The notes beneath the pieces were generated by a model. It was given only the letters and a program-made list of their open reading frames with translations. It was not told the DNA's origin and did no database searches. This document shows, piece by piece, positions 60,709 through 64,000 of a stretch of DNA of 64,000 nt; the first letter of the stretch is position 1; every line of letters starts with the position of its first letter. The position numbers and the translations under genes are program-made. Source of the stretch: Pseudomonadota bacterium. GTDB taxonomy: Bacteria; Pseudomonadota; Alphaproteobacteria; Acetobacterales; Acetobacteraceae. The stretch lies in NCBI GenBank assembly GCA_021845595.1, contig JAJZVV010000002.1, positions 214,554 to 278,553 on the forward strand, in the 5' to 3' direction.

Positions 60709-61203
60709 ATGCCCGAATTCACCCACGATGTGATGCTCTATCTCCACGACGTGGCGCACCTGCTGCGCATTGCCGCGGACAAGCGGGCGCGTCAATTCGG
60801 CATGACCCGGGCGCAGTGGTTCATCATGCTGCGCCTGGAGCGCCAGCCCGGCCTGTCGCAGAAGGAACTCTCCGAGCTGCTCGAGGTCGAGCCGATCACC
60901 GTGGCCCGGCTCGTCGACCGGCTGGAGCAGCGCGGCCTGGTCGAGCGGCGGCCGGACCCGAAGGACCGCCGGGTATGGCGCCTGCATCTGCTGCCCAGCG
61001 CCGCCCCGCTGCTCGAAAAGATCAAGTCTGAACGGGCGGAACTCATCGCGCTGCTGACCACCGGCGTGGATGCCGAGACTCTGGCAGTGATCACCGACGG
61101 GCTGGCACGCATGAAGGCGACATTGTGCGGCGCGCTGCGCTGCAACCGCCGGGACGACGCCGCCTGCGAGAGCGCGGAGGGGGCTGCGGAGGAAGCCGCC
61201 TGA
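60709..61203 (+). CDS. MarR-family transcriptional regulator
   Basis: 164-residue winged-helix dimer that represses the efflux genes it precedes until a toxic small molecule binds. The helix-turn-helix lies near residues 50-90: QPGLSQKELSELLEVEPITV, ARLVDRLEQRGLVERRPDPK, with the wing DRRVWRLHLLPSAAPLL. The start is ATG 60709 with GCGGAGG upstream. Its last base overlaps the HlyD-family gene (TGATG), so regulator and pump are one operon. Ligand unknown. Confidence 0.9.
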   Translation: MPEFTHDVMLYLHDVAHLLRIAADKRARQFGMTRAQWFIMLRLERQPGLSQKELSELLEVEPITVARLVDRLEQRGLVERRPDPKDRRVWRLHLLPSAAPLLEKIKSERAELIALLTTGVDAETLAVITDGLARMKATLCGALRCNRRDDAACESAEGAAEEAA

Positions 61204-62312
61204 TGTCGCAGCTCAGTCCGGCGATCGCCGCACCGCGCGTCAGCGACGATATCCGCGCGGCGAACCGTCTGTCGCGCCGCGTGCTGCGCTTCGTCCTCAT
61301 GGTCGGCGGCGTGATCGCGGTGGCGGCGCTCGCGCTCGGCGCCTGGCTGCATGGCGGGCGCTATTCGACGACCAACGACGCCTACACCGACGCCGACAAA
61401 TTGCCCGTTTCGACCGACGTCTCCGGTATCGTGAAGTCGGTGGACGTCACCGAGAACCAGCCCGTTCGCAAGGGCCAGTTGCTGTTCCGCCTCGATCCCG
61501 AGCCGTTCCAGTATGCGGTGGACAATGCCCGCGCCCGCCTCGGCGACATGGTGCTGACCGTCAACGCGATGAAGGCCGACTACCAGCGCATGCTGCGCGA
61601 CATCGCCGCCGAGGAACAGCAGCTGCGTCTCGATCAGGCCAATCTGGAGCGCTATGCGGCACTCGTCAGCCGCGGCGGCGTCACCCGGCTCGATTACGAC
61701 AATGCCCGCTTCAAGGAGGCCGCCGCCGAGCAGACGCTGGCCAGCCTGAAGCTGCAGGCGCAAGTCCAGCTCGCCAAGCTCGGCAGCGCCGATATCGCCC
61801 CTGAGGATTCCTTCGACTACCGCCAGATTCTGGCGCAGCTGCGCGAGGCCGAGCGGCAGTTGCGCCATGCCGAAGTCCGCGCCCCCTTCGATGGCATCGT
61901 CACCGATGTCGCCAAGCTGCAGCCGGGCCAGTTCCTTGCCGCCGGCACCGGCGCGTTCGGGTTCGTCGCCACCGACCATGTCTGGGTCACGGCTTTCGCC
62001 AAGGAGACGGACCTCACCTGGGTGAAGCCGGGTGACCCGGTGACGGTGTGGATCGACACCTATCCCGGACGGACCTGGGACGGAAGGGTCGCGAGCCTGA
62101 GCCCCGCCTCCGGATCGCAATTCTCGTTGCTGCCGGCGGAGAATTCCTCCGGCAACTGGGTGAAGGTGGTGCAGCGCATTCCGGTGCGCATCGAGATCGT
62201 CCGCCACCAGGGCGACCCGCCGCTGGCCGCGGGCATGAGCGTCGAGGTTTCGATCGATACCGGGCACCGGCGCACGTTGGCGAGCCTGCGCAGCGAACTT
62301 CTCGGCTGGTGA
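61203..62312 (+). CDS. HlyD/EmrA-type membrane fusion protein
   Basis: 369-residue periplasmic adaptor of a tripartite efflux pump. One N-terminal membrane segment (LRFVLMVGGVIAVAALALGA), then TTNDAYTDADKLPVSTDVSG at the start of the lipoyl half, a helical hairpin (EEQQLRLDQANLERYAALVS) and a beta-barrel part with RAPFDGIVTDVAKLQPGQF. Typical of EmrA partners of DHA2 MFS pumps. ATG 61203 overlaps the marR stop by one base. Followed by the MFS gene after 10 bp. Confidence 0.9.
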   Translation: MSQLSPAIAAPRVSDDIRAANRLSRRVLRFVLMVGGVIAVAALALGAWLHGGRYSTTNDAYTDADKLPVSTDVSGIVKSVDVTENQPVRKGQLLFRLDPEPFQYAVDNARARLGDMVLTVNAMKADYQRMLRDIAAEEQQLRLDQANLERYAALVSRGGVTRLDYDNARFKEAAAEQTLASLKLQAQVQLAKLGSADIAPEDSFDYRQILAQLREAERQLRHAEVRAPFDGIVTDVAKLQPGQFLAAGTGAFGFVATDHVWVTAFAKETDLTWVKPGDPVTVWIDTYPGRTWDGRVASLSPASGSQFSLLPAENSSGNWVKVVQRIPVRIEIVRHQGDPPLAAGMSVEVSIDTGHRRTLASLRSELLGW

Positions 62313-62322
62313 GCGGGCGGCG

Positions 62323-63864
62323 ATGACGCGCGCGGCCGGCTCTCCCGCGACGGTCGGCCATCGCGGCATCATCACGCTCTGCGCCATGGTCGGCACCTTG
62401 ATGCAGGCGCTCGATTCCACCATCGCCAACGTCGCGCTACCCTACATGCAGGGCAGTCTCTCGACGACATACGATCAGATCACCTGGGTGCTGACCTCCT
62501 ACGTCATCGCCGCGGCGATCATGACCGCGCCCTCCGGCTGGCTCGCCAACCGGTTCGGGCGGAAGAGCGTGTTCCTGGTCTCGGTCGCCGGCTTCACGAT
62601 CGCGTCGATGCTCTGCGGCATCGCCGCCTCGATCGAGCAGATGGTCGCGTTCCGCCTGCTGCAGGGGTTCTTCGGCGCCGCGCTGGTGCCGCTGTCGCAG
62701 GCGACGATGTTGGACATCTACCCTCCCGAGCGGCGCGGCGCGGCGATGGCGTTGTGGGGCATGGGGGTGATGATCGGCCCCATCGTCGGCCCGACACTGG
62801 GCGGCTATCTGACGCAGGCCTATGACTGGCGCTACGTGTTCTTCATCAACCTGCCGTTCGGGCTGCTGACGCTGGCGGGCCTGGCGCTGTTCATGCCGCG
62901 CAGCGTGCGCCAGCCGCTGCGCTTCGACTGGACCGGGTTCCTCGCGCTCGCGCTGGCGCTGGGGGCGTTCCAGATGATGCTCGACCGCGGCGAACTGCTC
63001 GACTGGTTCGGCTCCTACGAGATCATCACCGAGGCGGTGCTGGCCGGGCTCGGCGCCTATCTGTTCCTGGTCCACATGGCCACGGCGGACAATCCGTTCA
63101 TCCCCCCGGTGCTCTTCCGGGATCGCAACTTCGTCGCCGGCATCATCATGATGTTCGCGATCGGCATGGTGCTGCTCTCCTCCGCCGCGCTGCTGGCACC
63201 GTATCTGCAGAATCTGGCGAACTTCCCGGTCGATACGGCGGGGTTGATGATGGCGCCGCGCGGCATCGGCACGCTGTTCGCGATGATGGCCGCAGGACGG
63301 CTGACGGCGCGCATGGACCCGCGCCCGCTGATTGGCGGCGGCGTGCTCGTCATCTCGGCGACGCTGTGGTGGATGACGCAGTGGACGCCGGACGTGTCGC
63401 AGACCGAAATCGTCGTCGTCACCGTGATCATGGGCATCGGGCTGGGATTCGTGTTCGTGCCCGTGCAGGTGGTTTCCTTCGCCACCCTGCCGGCGACGCG
63501 GCGCAATGACGGCACCGCCATCTACAGCCTGCTGCGCAATGTCGGCAGCGCCATCGGCATTTCCGTCACCTCGACCCTGCTGACCGAAATGCAGCAATTC
63601 AACCATGCGGAGATCGCGCGGTCGGTGACGCCGTTCAACCGGGCGCTGACGGCGAACCCGACGGCGATGCATTTCCTCGATCCGACGACGGCGCACGGCG
63701 CGACGCTGCTCAACATCGCGGTGAATTACCAGTCGTCGATCATCGCCTATGTCGATGATTTCCAGTACATGATGATCACCACGCTGCTGTCGTTCCCGCT
63801 GGTGTTCCTGATGCGCCGCCCGCGGACCGTGGTGGTGGACTCGCACGCCGCCGTGCTGGATTGA
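62323..63864 (+). CDS. DHA2-family MFS multidrug exporter (EmrB-like)
   Basis: 513 residues with fourteen predicted helices. Motif A-type loop GWLANRFGRKSVFLVSVAG after TM2, motif C region GMGVMIGPIVGPTLGGYLTQ, and TM1 with ALDSTIANVALPYMQGSLS, the D-x-T-I-V/A-N-V-A-L-P start of DHA2 drug exporters. Works with the EmrA-like adaptor to expel hydrophobic compounds through an outer-membrane channel not encoded here. The last gene of the marR operon. Confidence 0.92.
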   Translation: MTRAAGSPATVGHRGIITLCAMVGTLMQALDSTIANVALPYMQGSLSTTYDQITWVLTSYVIAAAIMTAPSGWLANRFGRKSVFLVSVAGFTIASMLCGIAASIEQMVAFRLLQGFFGAALVPLSQATMLDIYPPERRGAAMALWGMGVMIGPIVGPTLGGYLTQAYDWRYVFFINLPFGLLTLAGLALFMPRSVRQPLRFDWTGFLALALALGAFQMMLDRGELLDWFGSYEIITEAVLAGLGAYLFLVHMATADNPFIPPVLFRDRNFVAGIIMMFAIGMVLLSSAALLAPYLQNLANFPVDTAGLMMAPRGIGTLFAMMAAGRLTARMDPRPLIGGGVLVISATLWWMTQWTPDVSQTEIVVVTVIMGIGLGFVFVPVQVVSFATLPATRRNDGTAIYSLLRNVGSAIGISVTSTLLTEMQQFNHAEIARSVTPFNRALTANPTAMHFLDPTTAHGATLLNIAVNYQSSIIAYVDDFQYMMITTLLSFPLVFLMRRPRTVVVDSHAAVLD

Positions 63865-63886
63865 TTGGCTGGACTCTAGAGCAATT

Positions 63887-64000
63887 TCAGTCTGACTGGA
63901 AATATCCGGCATGACGGAAGTAGTTGCTGCATTCGGCGGGGCTGAAGGTGTCGGCGGCCGGGCCGAGCGCCTTCCACAACTCGTCCATCGTTCGCAGCGC
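63887..64000 (-). mobile_element. C-terminus of an IS630-type transposase (cut by window edge)
   Basis: The minus frame reads in from the right edge as ALRTMDELWKALGPAADTFS then PAECSNYFRHAGYFQSD and stops at 63887. The LW-x-x-(I/L)G and FSPAEC-NYFRHAGY pattern is how IS630 transposases end. Only 37 residues are in view, so it is not known whether the element is intact. ACTCTAGAGC at 63873-63882, just after the stop, could lie in the terminal repeat. The element lies 22 bp after the emrB-like stop. Confidence 0.72.

Noticed and set aside
1..64000. CRISPR arrays, tRNAs or rRNA
   Set aside because: No regularly spaced repeats with unique spacers, no cloverleaf with conserved T-loop, and no rRNA-like sequence noticed.

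Overview
The window is high-GC, densely packed bacterial chromosome. It looks like an alphaproteobacterium, and Acetobacteraceae/Rhodospirillales is my best guess. Supporting traits are an RNase E with a long acidic insertion in its S1 domain, a cyanide-insensitive-type bd oxidase, many Peripla_BP_6 (urea/amide/branched-chain type) ABC systems, and frequent 4-bp stop/start overlaps. The family is inferred from gene content, not from a marker search. I saw no rRNA, tRNA or CRISPR array.

Layout. 0-14.2 kb is housekeeping: purD (cut by the left edge), xseA, a thioredoxin-reductase-like ferredoxin-NADP reductase, nudC, rne, a cell-wall amidase, a class A penicillin-binding protein, prfB with its programmed +1 frameshift, a transglutaminase-like protein and a 2-hydroxyacid dehydrogenase. 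14.2-23.5 kb is mostly cell-surface and metabolic genes: two membrane glycosyltransferases, a DUF2147 protein, a threonine dehydratase-like enzyme, a class II aldolase, a sulfotransferase, a polysaccharide flippase and a hotdog thioesterase. Inside it, an AT-rich island of about 1.1 kb lies between perfect 35-bp direct repeats (17340-17374 and 18449-18483). It splits two genes that would otherwise share an ATGA stop/start junction. It carries a 53-residue Thr/Lys-rich ORF and an orphan lipoprotein.

23.5-46.3 kb is a large nitrogen-scavenging (amide/urea) region. A minus-strand arm holds an amidase-signature hydrolase, a MetX-like alpha/beta hydrolase and an NCS1 permease. The divergent plus-strand arm begins with the amide sensor amiC and the ANTAR antiterminator amiR. 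Next come a leader with two AmiR-type hairpins and an intrinsic terminator, a five-gene urea/amide ABC transporter, aliphatic amidase amiE, a MoxR-type AAA ATPase with a VWA partner, an SDR, a second amidase-signature enzyme and a second five-gene ABC transporter. The logic appears to be: amide binds AmiC, AmiR is released and antiterminates the leader, and uptake and hydrolysis genes are expressed. Possible sigma-54 promoters hint at nitrogen control as well.

46.3-64 kb is mixed: cioAB oxidase, a DUF1501/DUF1800 pair, a stand-alone fusA, an AidB-like acyl-CoA dehydrogenase with an orphan binding protein, a GT87-type glycosyltransferase, an amine oxidase with crcB, and a marR-emrAB-type efflux operon. 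The right edge cuts through the C-terminus of an IS630-type transposase.
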